A stretch of DNA of 64,000 bases from Metellina segmentata (GCA_947359465.1 OX375876.1:119655444-119719443); one strand, 5' to 3'; positions 12,200-23,646 are shown, counted from the stretch's first letter. Program-made: numbers and translations. The notes: generated by a model from the letters alone, not told the origin.

Positions 12200-13030
12200 T
12201 GAGTAAACATAAGGTATGTAATATATGCTAAGTTACAACTTTTGGACGATTTATTGCCAAGTGTGGTTTTTGTTGTTTTAGTCAATTTAACTCATTTTCT
12301 GCAACCCTAAAGTTTTTCCTGACGATATTACAACACCTGCTTCGTAGAACGAACGGAGTAATTTTATTTGGAATTGTTGTACCGCTATTTTTCTCCCAGA
12401 TTTCTTGATATTTATTCCTTGTGTTGGAAATTTTGGACTGTGGAATTTTTCTCACTGGATTGAATTTTATTTTGAAATTGGATATTGTAAGTTACAATAT
12501 TTTTGTTTTGCTTATTGATTTAAATTTGGTTTTTCTTTGAATCTTGGAATGTGCAGTTCATATGGAACGCTATTTTTCTTCATGGAAGAAATTTGATTTT
12601 TGAAATTGCAGATTGTAAGTTACGATTTTTTTCTCCTTGGCAAAAGTTCCGCAGGGCACCTGCTTGGCGATCTTCTCTTTCCGATGGGAGATAACCAGCC
12701 GAATGTTGCAAACTTAAAAGTCGCCAATTGCAGTCGCAATCGCATATTTTTCTCATAGGGAATAAATAATTCCCTTTTAATGAGTGGGAAGCAATATTAG
12801 GGATTTTATTCCAAGTTTGTTCTTTAAAATGGAGTATTTTTTCGTACTGCAATACGAAGTAGAACTTTTTTTTGAACTATAACATATAATTCTGACGGTT
12901 CCCGAAACCAGAATATTTATATGCAATATGCTTATATTAATATACAATGCTTTATTAATTATATATTTTTTAAATACAATATGCTTATATTTTTAAAATA
13001 AAAGCATTTTTGTAATGCAGATGAATAATT
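12200..13030. other. AT-rich stretch without a recognisable gene
   Basis: Lies just inside the left inverted arm. The minus frame at 12580-12852 has no motif I recognise. Confidence 0.4.
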
Positions 13031-13040
13031 CAATTAATTA

Positions 13041-13371
13041 TACGCCGACAGACCGGGATAGTGGTTAAGGTGTTAGCCTCTAGATCGGAAGGTTCCTGGT
13101 TCGAATCCGGGTCCGGGCATGGATGTTTGTAAGCGTATGGTGTAGAGGCGGCTGGTGCACCTTAAATCTGTCGTGTCCGAAAGTCCTCACGTTGGGTTGG
13201 CGTGGAAGTTTGGAGAGTGGGGTGCCAGCTCAGGTGTTGCTTCGTCATTTGACCGTGGTACAAAATTACGAGGTGTTGTCCTCGATTCTTTCCCTTAAGG
13301 GACTGATCCCGGACCGTCGTCAATAGCACGTTGTGTAGCACTAGTACGACGTTAACTAAAATTACCATTAC
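13041..13371 (+). mobile_element. Full-length tRNA-derived SINE with 9-bp target-site duplication
   Basis: This is the best complete copy. A tRNA-like head carries an A-box-like TAGTGGTTAAGGTGT at about 13059-13073 and a B-box GGTTCGAATCC at 13098-13108. A roughly 230-base body and an ATTACCATTACC tail follow. CAATTAATT flanks it at 13031-13039 and 13372-13380. The head implies RNA polymerase III transcription from the internal boxes. The tail, rather than poly(A), is presumably what the partner LINE recognises (inference). Confidence 0.92.
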
Positions 13372-13524
13372 CAATTAATTTTCCGTAATCAATTGTTATT
13401 CTGAATACGATAGCGATTGTAAATTTTTATTTCTCAATGCAAATTAGTTTTAATTACGTGAACAAGTGTATTTAAGGCAATCAAACTATACTTATACGAG
13501 ATTTCTCACTATCTCTCAGAATCG

Positions 13525-13815
13525 GCGCCGAACAAACGGGATAGTGGTTAAGGTGTTAGCCTCTAGATCGGAAGGTTCCTGGTTCGAATCCGGGTCAATG
13601 CATGGATATTTGTAAGCGTATCGTGTACCACGTTGTGTTACTCTAGTACAGGGCTCGAAATACCCAGGTGCACTGTGCACGTGAAAATAAAATTGTGCAC
13701 CTAATTTTTCCCCGCTAGGCGCACCTGTGCACCTAATAAAAAAACTTAGGTGCACCTTGTGCACCTGTATTAAAAAATATATTTCGAGGCCTAGTACGAC
13801 GTTAATTAAAAATCT
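13525..13815 (+). mobile_element. SINE with central deletion, split by a nested MITE
   Basis: The tRNA-like head (GGTTCGAATCCGG retained) continues to GTAAGCGTATCGTGTA. It then jumps directly to the 3' end words CACGTTGTGTTACTCTAGTAC, so about 200 bases of body are missing. The 3' end is interrupted by 13650-13790 and resumes as CTAGTACGACGTTAATT. Confidence 0.85.
13650..13790. mobile_element. 141-bp MITE nested in a SINE
   Basis: The ends AGGGCTCGAAATA and (reverse complement) GCCTCGAAATA form inverted repeats. CTAGTAC is duplicated on both sides at 13643-13649 and 13791-13797. The interior is dominated by GTGCACCT/AGGTGCAC palindromic words, so the whole element can fold on itself. The ends and the 7-8-bp duplication suggest a hAT-type MITE. 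Confidence 0.8.
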
Positions 13816-15281
13816 CAGTACAATAGACTACTATTCACGGTGCTGGCACTCTTCGGAGTCACCCCCACAAAAAGTCATAATTAAAAATTACAAAATTATT
13901 CAATATTTGGTTCAATCGGAACTAAAAGTGTTCTGGTGAACCTTTACAATCAAAACAGTTATTAATTATAAAAATATATAGAAAATGACATTTGTGCATC
14001 TAAGCTATTCTTTTGTCTCAGAAACTTCAACTATTCCATAAATATCATTTGAGAATTCTCTGTCTACATTTCACTTGAGAAATTTTCCATAAGATTGGTA
14101 TATCATCTTGCCGTGGGCTCAAGTTTGTAAGTTAATTATTAATATTTTTTCAAAGTTAAAACACAGCGAAATACCTGGGTGATTCATAAAATAATGAAAA
14201 AAAATTCAGAACAAAAACAGAATTGCCATTATGAGTTTTAACATTGGAATAGTTCAATAAAAGTAACAAGTAGCACAAAAACGCATCGAAAAAAATGAAA
14301 TATATTCACAAACCTTTTTTCCCTAAAAAGGTTTCTTAAAATATCCCTAAATTTACGCTACATCATTATTTATTCAAGAAAACAAACACAAACGATAAGT
14401 AGGCGGAGACAAATGCAAGCGATGCGATTTCTAATATTGTATAAATATCGCCAAAAGAAGTTGAAATAAAAAATATCGCCAAGCAGGTGCTCTGCGGAAC
14501 TTTTGCCAAAGTAAAGTAAAATATCAGGATATATAAGTAGGAATATATCAATAAGAATAATTTTTAAAAAAGGAAAAAACCTTTTTAATACAATGGAACA
14601 AATTTCACTTCAAAATCTTCTAATTTTTTGTGTGATATTTACGTTAAACATGTCCGTTGTTGCGCGGTTTCATCAATTAGGTCCAGGTTTAACTCCTTGA
14701 AAGACCTTAAAAAGTGAGAAAAAAAACGTAGTGTAAAAAAGCGTCCGGATTTCGGACGTCCAGCTTGGATTTGCTTAAATTGGCTGCCATCTTGATTTGG
14801 CGCAAAAATTTAATTTGGCGACTACCACAGCGGTTACTAGATCTCCACCAGTTGCACTTACAGTTCTAGCTATAGCTAGGAATGTGATTCTTTAATTCAT
14901 TGATACGGTTTCCTTTTCAAATTGCGTTAGTGGTCATTAAAGATTTTTGTATTAAAGTCATCTATTCACATACAGCATTTAGTGCAGATTAGTCATGGAA
15001 AAATACTCCAATAAATAAACAATTCTGCTTTAAAGATGTTTTGAAAAAATTGTTTTTTAAGGAAGGTGATTAAAATTAGATATTGTACAATTTATCATAT
15101 TGTATTAACATTTGACTTTTGTTTTAATTTGATCTATGAAAAGGTAGATTATTGAACATTAGTTTCCATTTGTTCTAGTTGATTCATTGTTAGAATTCTA
15201 TTTTAATTTGTGTTTATACTTAGACTTGCTGTGAGAAATGATATAATGACTGACTGCTTACTCTATGCTTTTATATTGCTA
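13816..15281. other. Gene-free stretch
   Basis: AT-rich, with only short uninformative frames, for example 14366-14551 minus. No repeat boundary identified. Confidence 0.4.
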
Positions 15282-15931
15282 CTAGGGGGCCGGCCCCCTG
15301 CTCGCTAACGCTCGCCAATCCCCGGAGGATTGCTTCGCAATCCTCATAGGTTCTCTGCGCGAATCTATGCTCGCTTCGCTCGCCTCAATGAAGACATGTG
15401 TCCTAGCAGAAGGGATTGTTTACAAAATATGTTACCAAAAAAATGTTTTTCAAATCTAAATTTTATGCTGTTTTTCAGAAAAGATATTTACAGTACCTCT
15501 GGAATCAGAATTCAAATGGAAACTTTGAGCAAATTTTGACTCGAAATGTGAGCGTTGATTTGGAAATTGAAAACCCAGCATTTTGGTTGTGTGTAAATTT
15601 ACCCAGCACTCGAGCCACCCACGCTTTTTCATTGAGTTTGTTGTCGAAAGTTGTAATGCAAGCGTCATGTTGAACTATAATAGGTTGCCCCGAAACGGAC
15701 CTTTTTTTTAAATGACCCTGAAAAGATCCTCCGTTTTCTTTGATTTCTAATATTTACTGCAACAGCTCGACTAAAATTCATTTTTTTTTCAATAAAATTT
15801 CATCCGATAACGCTATAAATTCAATTGAAGCGCGAGGCTCTGGGATAAACAAAGAATCGTACAATGTTGCCAAAACGCGAAAACAAATAACGTCTTTTTT
15901 GCGTGCCACGTAAGAGAATTATATATATAGA
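15282..15931 (-). mobile_element. 650-bp Helitron-like non-autonomous element
   Basis: On the minus strand the 5' end is TCTATATATATAATTCTC preceded by A. The 3' end is a GC-rich hairpin (GGGGGCCGGCCCCC-like) ending CTAG followed by T. TC...CTAG ends with A/T flanks, no target duplication and a terminal hairpin are the diagnostic set for Helitrons. No Rep/helicase frame is present. The subterminal CGAGCGTTAGCGAGC hairpin is shared with the elements at 18075 and 25469. Confidence 0.75.
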
Positions 15932-16620
15932 TTTTAGTTGAACAAAAATATTTGACAGTGAGAGATAAATATTGTTTTCTTTTGTATTATAAATATACAT
16001 TTTGTTATGTTATGTTTTTTCACTAGATATGTTACGTTGTAAGAATAAAATTTTACTAAAATAAAGGAAAATCTGAACATTTTTTGGTCTTCAGTTGTAA
16101 TTTTCTTTAATATACTTTAGAGTAAATTATTATTAAAAATAGTAGTTTTCCTTCCCCACTAACTAAATGTATTTAAAACAGTATATTTCAGTGGAGTGTT
16201 TGTCAAATTGGATCCGTGCTAGGTACCCGATCGTCAGAAAATATTAGAAAAAAACTAGTATGGTATATGTATATATTACTATATGGTATATGATATATGA
16301 TATATATGATATATGATATAAACTATATGGTATATGTATATATTTTTATGATTATTTTTAGCTATTTTTCTTACGTTTCTTTTTTTAACGTCCGCGTTTT
16401 TTTTATCAGGAATATTTTTTATATAAGGATTGCAAAAAAAATATTACTCAAAACACCACTGCGCTGTCTGAATAGTTTGTTAAATGATGGTAGGATTTCG
16501 TGTATTTTTTCTGGATCATAAACTGAAATAGACATTTCGTGTAAATATTGTGAATATTCTTTTGAGAAAGGCGCAAATAACCTGAGTTTTGAAAAACAAA
16601 ACTGCCACATATCGGATACT
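15932..16620. other. AT-rich spacer with a low-complexity ATATGGTATATG block
   Basis: About 16255-16350 is an irregular repeat of ATATGATATATGG-type words. The rest shows no gene. Confidence 0.55.
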
Positions 16621-16622
16621 AT

Positions 16623-16662
16623 CGGGGCCGCCGCGAAAGACCAGTCTTTCGCGGCGGCCCCG
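16623..16662. repeat. Perfect GC-rich palindrome, 19-bp stem with 2-base loop
   Basis: GGGGCCGCCGCGAAAGAC at 16624-16641 is exactly mirrored at 16644-16661 around a CA centre, with one more C-G pair outside. It lies about 60 bases from the right arm of the large inverted repeat. Such a stable cruciform in AT-rich surroundings is striking and uncorrupted. Confidence 0.97.
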
Positions 16663-16719
16663 GTATTATCCGCGCAACGACGATATGCAATTGATTCAAC
16701 GAGCGGAGATCGGCAGAAG

Positions 16720-16974
16720 TTCGACTAAGATGGTCACGTGACTTTCTTTCTCGCTGTTAGTTTCGGGGCCTGTCTTTTTTGTCGGCCTTGGTTGAGACCG
16801 TTATGACGACAGTCGTGGAAATGGCGGCTCCGATCATTTTCGTTACGCTGACAAACAACGTTCTCTAGGAAACCAACACCATGTGTTAGTATAAACAACG
16901 TTTTAGTGACGTCCCCACCGATACATCACGGCCGCTAGATCACGGCTACGGTTTCTTAGGAAACCGAAGCTTTA
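16720..16974 (-). repeat. Right arm of the 5.4-kb inverted repeat pair
   Basis: Inverted partner of 11514-12195. Shared words in mirrored order include AGTTTCGGGGCCTGTCT, GTTGAGACC, ATCACGGC and TAGGAAACC. It is shorter than the left arm because the AT-rich inner part is missing. Confidence 0.6.
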
Positions 16975-17645
16975 CTGGTGTTTATCCTCGTTTCAAATGA
17001 ATGGCATTAAGGCTGGTTTACGATCCTCCGTATGTCCGCATTCGTAGGCTCCGCCTTAACGCATACGCGGAAGATAGTCGTTTACAGTCTTGCGTGGGGG
17101 CTTGCGTCGGAACGAGAAAACCAGCTTTCTACTATGCACACTAGATGGCGTGTTTACTTTTCGTGCGCTTTCTTGATCCTTTTCAGTATTTTTTTACGAG
17201 AGTTTTTTTTCTACCGTCTTATGTTTACTTTAACCAATTTTGAGAACCGTTGTTTTTTTTTCTTTTACCACGGGAGACATTTGTGTAGGTACTTGAGAAC
17301 ATTTCGAAAATAACATCACTTAGGAAACTTTTAACTCCGAACATAACCAAAATAAGAAAAAACAAGTAAATCTCGATTTCTAAAAAATATTGTATCGATT
17401 GTGAATACTCAGATAAATCAACAACAAAACTATTTTCTTTGCAAAACAACTATATACTTTAAACTGAGACTATAAAAGTTAAATTTAATCAGAGCATTGG
17501 AAACCAAAATGAAATTAAGTTAGGTTAACAATTCGTTTTAAAATCTTTTTCCTTTTTGAGCCTTTTATGTGAAATTGAAGGAAAAAACGCAATTTGATAT
17601 CTGGTGAGGTTTTTTAGTTGTTGAAATGTAAATAAATATATCTTC
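16975..17645. other. Spacer, possibly with a short unclassified repeat at its start
   Basis: Positions 17010-17120 are GC-richer and begin AAGGCTGGTTTACGATCC, which looks like a transposon end, but I find no inverted partner. The rest is AT-rich without a gene. Confidence 0.35.
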
Positions 17646-17649
17646 GATG

Positions 17650-20083
17650 TACTCATTATCAACGATTAAAATCACTTGATTTAAATCAATGATTAAAATT
17701 TTTATAACTAAGTAAATACACCACAGAATAATCACAGAAGTGGTAAAATGCTTTAATTGTTCTGCACTTATGGGGATTTCAGCACTAATGGCTAGACCCA
17801 GCTCAGAGGGAACTGGGTCAATTACTGTATATTATAAAAGATTGCAACACTCAGTTGTAACTTCTTATTAGAATATACTGTATACTGGAAACAGTAATGT
17901 AAACACACATGACATCATAAATCTAAATGCTATAAATAAGAGTAACGTATAATCACTCATAATATAAACACTTAAAGGAAGTATGCAACAGTTTGATTCA
18001 AAATTATAAACTAATGGGGTGACTGATTTCATTAGCTAAAAAAACACAAGTAGGAAGTAAAGTTTTTTGAGATACTAGGGGGCTCCGCTCCCTGCTCGCT
18101 TACGCTCGCCAACCCCCGGGGATTGCTGCGCAATCCCATTTGGTTTGCTTCGCAAACCAACACTCCTTTCACAGATGTCATTTGGTTTGCTTCGCAAACC
18201 AACATTCCTTTCACAGAGTGAAACTATCTGAATAATTCGTATTATGCTGATTTCACTTTCCGGTACATGACGTCACAGCGAGGGCTTCGCGCCCGGCTCG
18301 CTTACGCTCGCCGACCCCGTGGATTGCTACGCAATCCCGTTTGGTTTGCTTTCTCAAACCAATATTTCTTTCGCAATTGATTTCACTTTTTTTTGCTTTA
18401 ACACTTAATGCACCCTAAACTAATAGCCGCATCAGTAAAAAATCTTCTGTATCTTGTTCCCTGTACAATTTTAAGTAAACAGTGTTAATATCAAAACTTT
18501 ACGATTGTACTTTGTCGGTAAACTGTCTTGAGAACAGAGGGAAAAAAGCGAACCTTTTTCCTCGCCAAATAAAAAGAAATCGTTTTTATGGCAATTGTTG
18601 CTACGATAAATTTGATATCTGCCAAACCCGATAGTAGAAAATGCAACCCGCTGCTGTTTGCGGAACCAGCTATGCGAACTGAAAAATACGAAATTTGTGT
18701 CACCAACTTTTGATTGCATCGAATTTATTTATGAACCAATTTTAAAAATAATTATACCGTAAGAAAGAGTACATTGTGAGGTATACTGCAATATTTTTAA
18801 AATTAAAAACTAACAGTAATACTATATAGATATGACCATTTTAGTTTTGTAACGGAAGTTACGATCTGAAAGTTCCGAAAATTGTATGACCTACTTTTAA
18901 TTGCATCGATTTTGTTTATTAACCAATTTGAAAAATAATTGTACCATAAGAAAGAGTGTAATGTAGTGTATTCAGTGATGTTCTCAAATTTAAAAAATAA
19001 TGGTTTTTGCCGTAGACATAACGGTTTTAACAAAAAGTAGTGAAAATATCCGAAGATTCCGAATTTTGTATCACGAACCTTTGATCGCATCCAATTTAAT
19101 TATTAACCGATTTCAAAAATAATAGTACCGTAAGAAAGAGTATATTCTGAGGTATACTGCGATATTTTAAAAATTAAAAACTAATAGTAATTAGATATAG
19201 ATACGGCAGTTTTAAAAAAAAGTAACAAAAATGTCCCGATTTTTCCCGAATTTCAAAAAAATATTATCAAGAACCAAATTTAAATTTAAAAAAAAACTCG
19301 ACGACTAGCAAAAATTTACGTTGAGAGGTACTCTTAAAAAAAACTCACGACTAAAGACTGAAATTTTGAATGTGTTTTGCTCACTCGCGGAAGAAATTTC
19401 ACTTCTTCAACTTTAACACTTAATAAAACCTAAACTAATAGCCGCATCGGAAAAAAATCTTAATAATTATCCAGGGAATACGATGAAGAACAAAGCATGT
19501 TAATTTCATATTTTTCCGATCAGTACTTTCTCGGGAAACCGTCTAAGAATGGAGCTAAACAACAAAAATTTCTTTACTTTTCTTTACTTTCGGAAATTTT
19601 TTTTTAATATAGAGAGATTTGTCAGTTAGCTTATTCTTGTGGTGTCTAATAGAGATTAAAGAGTAGAAAAATTTACATTTTCACATACACAGATATTAAA
19701 ATGTCAGCAGGAAGAAAGATACAATATGAATTCAAAGTAAGTGAAAATTCATTTATCATGCTGCTCGGTAGTTTTAATATTAGAATTTACTATAGTCTGA
19801 TTATTTCTCTGTCCTCTATTCTACTTCTCACACTATAGTTTAGGTCTGTCACTTACACTTACTGATAAATTTGTTATCATGATGATGTATTTTATTCGAG
19901 GAAAACTATGTACGATGTCAACTTGTATTTTAAAGTTAAACAAATTTTAAGTATCTATTGATTTACCATGTCACAAACTCAATTTTTTATTCAACAAATT
20001 AATACATGTAATTATTGTAAAAACATTGTATAGGGCCAACAGAAATTGAAATAAAAAAATCCGATTGATTTTTTTACACCCTG
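17650..20083. mobile_element. hAT-like non-autonomous element, copy 1, split by a Helitron-like insertion
   Basis: The two parts 17650-18074 and 19618-20083 match, in reverse orientation and in order, the single stretch 62149-63268. The end at 20083 reads, reverse-complemented, CAGGGTGTAAAAAAATC, and both termini are rich in inverted AAATCAATGATTT words. No transposase is visible. Removing 18075-19617 restores continuity with the other copy across GTTTTTTGAG and TTTGTCAGTTAGC. Confidence 0.8.
18075..19617 (-). mobile_element. 1543-bp Helitron-like non-autonomous element, copy 1
   Basis: Minus-strand 5' end TCTCTCTATATTAAAA follows A. The 3' end is the GGAGCGGAGCCCCC-type hairpin ending CTAG, followed by T. 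The uninterrupted relative at about 62780 gives the empty site and shows insertion exactly between A and T. A second, internal 3'-end-like module near 18283-18370 repeats the CGAGCGTAAGCGAGC hairpin words. The interior holds repeated AAATTGATGCAATCAAAAG-like words and open frames without domains. It lacks Rep/helicase and is nearly identical to 23925-25469. Confidence 0.85.
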
Positions 20084-20089
20084 TTTATT

Positions 20090-21550
20090 ATATTTTAATC
20101 CAGCCAACCACTGAACAAAAATTTAATTATCCGGACAAACCTCATTTCCCTGAAAATTTGTATCAACCTTTGTAAAATCTACTACAATTTTTTTAAATTT
20201 ATTTTCACATTAAACTGAATAAAGTAAGCTTTAATGAATTGGAATATGCATATTTTATCATTTGGTTTGTGGAATAAATTCAAATTGTCAGCATTCCATT
20301 TCTGACTAAGATTTTTTTAAACTCGAGTGATTATATTTTTTGTTCTAACTAAATTTTCATCTTCGATCTCTCTCGGTGGCTTGAATTTTATTAATGAACA
20401 AAACACACCTTGAATGTTGGGAAGTATTGAATTTTTAGTCAGCGAAACATTTTCCAGTGGTATATTACTGTTTTTTGTGTCAACTCACTACAAAAAGAAA
20501 ATTGCTGTGTTTCTCATATTTCAAGAAATTTATCTATGCATACTACAAATATATATGATAACCATGTTCTTTTAATCATTTAATCCTTTAGATTTAGTTT
20601 TTTCAAAATATTACTATGTCCTCTCTTTTATGATTTGTGTATCTTGCATATTCAAACTTATAAGCATTGTTTAATTCTTAATATAATTTAAATATATAAG
20701 ATAATAGGCCCTAGAGTCAATGCATTTGTATATTTCATATAAACTTCCTATTAAAATATTCGAAGAAAATTTAAGTTACTTATGTTTAATATTATACTTG
20801 GATTGAATGCCGTTCACTGAGCAAATATTTTCAATTTATAAAATGAATAGGTGGCAAAATACAAGTGAAGTAAACACAGATGAGAATAATTAATTTATAA
20901 TAAATGTAATTGTAATAGGATACATGTAATGTGCTATTTTGAATATTTACCTAAAACATTAAGAAATAATTAGTAAGCAAATATAAATTCCCTTTATTTA
21001 ATATAAGTATTTAAAAAAAATTATTTCATTCTTTTTCTGCATTTTCAGATTTGAAATTATATTAAATACAATACTTGTAAATTTTAAAATGAAACGAATA
21101 CTAAAGATTATGAATAATAAAATGTACACACAAGAAATTCTTTGCATTAAATTTATTTAATTATAAATCTATCAAAATATAAGCAAGGGTGCACTTGTAT
21201 ACATTCGAATTATGCCCATGAAGTTTACAAAACTATCATGTAGCTGAAGTGTATTCTTTCGCCATTGACAGAGCAACTGATATCTTTCAGAAGTTAGCTT
21301 CTTTGTCTCCTTTAGAGCATAAAGTCTGAAATATAAAATGAAGTAAACAAAATGCAAATTATATAACCACTGGTCATGAAATTCCTCTTATGGATACTAA
21401 CTTTTTGATACATGGTATTAAACATGAAATCAAACTGTAAGTTAATTATTGACTTTCTGAATAAATCAAAAAGAAATTTTCTTAAACAGGGAATGGAGTA
21501 TGTTTTATATTCAACTAGTAACCACTGTCTCAGCCTAAGCCATTCGGTGT
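20090..21550. other. Gene-free AT-rich stretch
   Basis: No motif-bearing frame and no repeat boundary could be seen. Confidence 0.45.
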
Positions 21551-21557
21551 ATCGCCA

Positions 21558-21692
21558 TGTAATTTTGAACCATGGTCAGATGACGACGCAACAACCGAGC
21601 TGGCACCCCATTCTCCAAACTTCCACACCAACCAAACGTGAGGACTTTTGGCCACGACAGATTTAAGGTGCACCAGCTACCTCTACACTATA
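21558..21692 (-). mobile_element. SINE body fragment
   Basis: TAATTTTGAACCATGGTCAG, GAGCTGGCACCCCATTCTCC and AGATTTAAGGTGCACCAG lie in family order on the minus strand. Both the tRNA-like head and the 3' third are missing. Confidence 0.85.
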
Positions 21693-22059
21693 TGTTTTAT
21701 ATAACAACTTACAACACTAACTTAAAACAGTTTTACGCAATATATTGATTATTATCCTGGTGTAATAAGATTATAAAAACTTACATAGCAACACTTTAAA
21801 AACTGAATAAATCAACATATCATCTTTAACATGGAAAGCACATTGTTTTTCAAATTTGAGATAGAAATTTTACAGAGGAATCAATTGCGGTTTCTTTGTC
21901 TTTATTTGATGGGTATTCAATGATATTTCAAAATTTCACATAATCACTAGCTGAAAGCAGAGCTTTTAAGGAGTTACATGTAAATATAGACACATTGCCG
22001 GAGTAGATGAAAAATTATGATACTGAGTACTCACAATATATATTTGTCACCTATGGTTA

Positions 22060-23124
22060 AACGTTAACTGTTTTTATTTATCACATCAAAACTATTAAAA
22101 AAATTTCACATTAATTCTTTAAAAAAAAAAAAAACCTTATTGTTTCAAAATAAAGGTACAGAAACTCATAAAATAATGAAAACATTAGTTACCTTGTTAA
22201 TATTGTTTTATCTATTCAACCCAATGCTTTTTATTTACTCTACTTATAAATACTTGCTCAGTTATATGCTAGTTAGTTAATCGACTTCTGTCATCCGAAA
22301 CCACAGAATTAAGATCAGATACTAACCTTTCATATAGCACTGAACTTTCAACAACTGACAAATACTTAAAAGCTAGCAATGCTAATGCAGGCAAACATGT
22401 CTTTATTTGACCCCAAAGTTCAAGTGGGCTACTATCCCTTAACAACAAATGCTGCTGCAAATATAGTTTGAGCTCATTGGGAAAGTAAGCATCTGCACCC
22501 TGCTATTTTGGAAAAATAGATTTTGTCAAAATTTTGTCATGTGTTGCCCAAAGAAGGTTTGGGTTTGTTGAATCGGAACTATCTGGTATTGCTGAAGGAG
22601 GATAATTTTTACACACTTCTACATAAATCAGATACAAATATATAATAAAAAAGATAACCGAAAGCACTTTCTCAAACAGTACTTGCCCCCGATTCAAACT
22701 CGGCGCCTGTAACGATATGTGTTAGGCATCTCCTGTTGAATTTTACATCGTAATTAAACGTTGTTTGGTATAAATCTAAGTTAGATCATCGCTCACCCCT
22801 TTGTTTTTTACCTCAACCCGCATAGACTAAACATGGCAAAGTCACAAAATGAGAACAAGCTATGTCACGGGAGTGATTGAAAAGGGATAAAAACTATGTG
22901 GATCTTGAAAAATCAGCTATGAAAAAAGAAGCATTTGCATCCCATGAACACGGGCCACGAATATAACTTTCTTGAATTTAAAATTTTTACGAATATATAA
23001 TTTTATTGAATTTTTGGGGCTGGTTTTTCTTCCGGTTATCAGTTTTTAATATTACAACCGCTGTTATAAACGTGAAAGAAAAAACCGACTTATCGGTTTG
23101 ACCGGCCGGTTATTGACATCCCTA
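22060..23124 (-). mobile_element. hAT element, copy 1, one end lost
   Basis: Positions 22066-22700 match 39146-39600 and 41240-41300 closely. The right end TTATTGACATCCCTA at 23124, with the repeated ACCGG words inside it, matches the end of the copy at 41700. The left terminal repeat is missing. It lacks the mariner found in copy 2, so it serves as an empty site for it. Confidence 0.75.
22269..22600 (-). pseudogene. hAT transposase C-terminal (dimerisation) region
   Basis: The minus strand reads NPNLLWATHDKIL, one TAG stop near 22503, then DSSPLELWGQIKTCLPALAL, LLAFKYLSVVESSV and VSDDRSRLTN. The pattern LAxKYLxxxxSSVxxERLxSxxxxVxxDxRSRL is the hAT C-terminal dimerisation signature. It keeps one frame except for the TAG and the stop after LTN. 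The zinc finger and catalytic core are absent. Confidence 0.85.
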
Positions 23125-23189
23125 TTCTGTACCAGTAAAAATTGCCTTCATTGTATATGTCCATTACTTGACGTTGTCTGGCTTGTGTT

Positions 23190-23330
23190 TGGTGCAGTGC
23201 GGCCAAATATGACCTTATACCCGTAAAAAAAAATCAACCACATCGTCATCTGACCGTGTTTCAAAATTATGTGGTGTTATTTTCGGATCTTCCCCTCGGG
23301 ATATCTCCAGTCAGCAAACAAAGGGTTGCT
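23190..23330 (+). mobile_element. Degenerate SINE fragment
   Basis: TCGTCATCTGACCGTG, TTTCAAAATTATGTGGTGTT and TCGGATCTTCCCCTCGGGAT follow in SINE order, with the head and tail lost. Confidence 0.65.
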
Positions 23331-23646
23331 AGTTTCAAGTTCAATCAATTTGTAGTAAGCTCAGATGTTGACCTTGTCATTAAAATGAAGAGAGCTTTTT
23401 TCCTATGATCTTTCCTTTTATGATTGATCCCAAGTTGTCACCAATAGCGTATCCTTTACTGTTGTGATTTCTGTTTTCAAGACTTTTCATTATCTTTTGT
23501 AATGACAAATCTTTAATAGTTAGGTGACACATAAATGATCTTTTCAACTCAGAAAGAAATGAAAAGAAAATTGAATCACTTTCAAAATACATTTATATAT
23601 GTATAATGATAGATCTTCACTCAAAAACATAAAAAGTTTTTTTTTT

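Noticed and set aside
13058..13110. tRNA gene
   Set aside because: A- and B-boxes are present, but the sequence continues into a SINE body with tail and target duplication, and recurs many times.
14930..14955. Third copy of the 4008-4022 target word (TAGTGGTCATTA)
   Set aside because: Only 12 bases match and there is no SINE or element end beside it. Probably chance.
18471..19090. Frames of 70-95 residues inside the Helitron-like copies, repeated at 24460-25053
   Set aside because: Their conservation between copies follows from near-identity of the DNA. Frames are short, AT-driven and lack Rep or helicase motifs.
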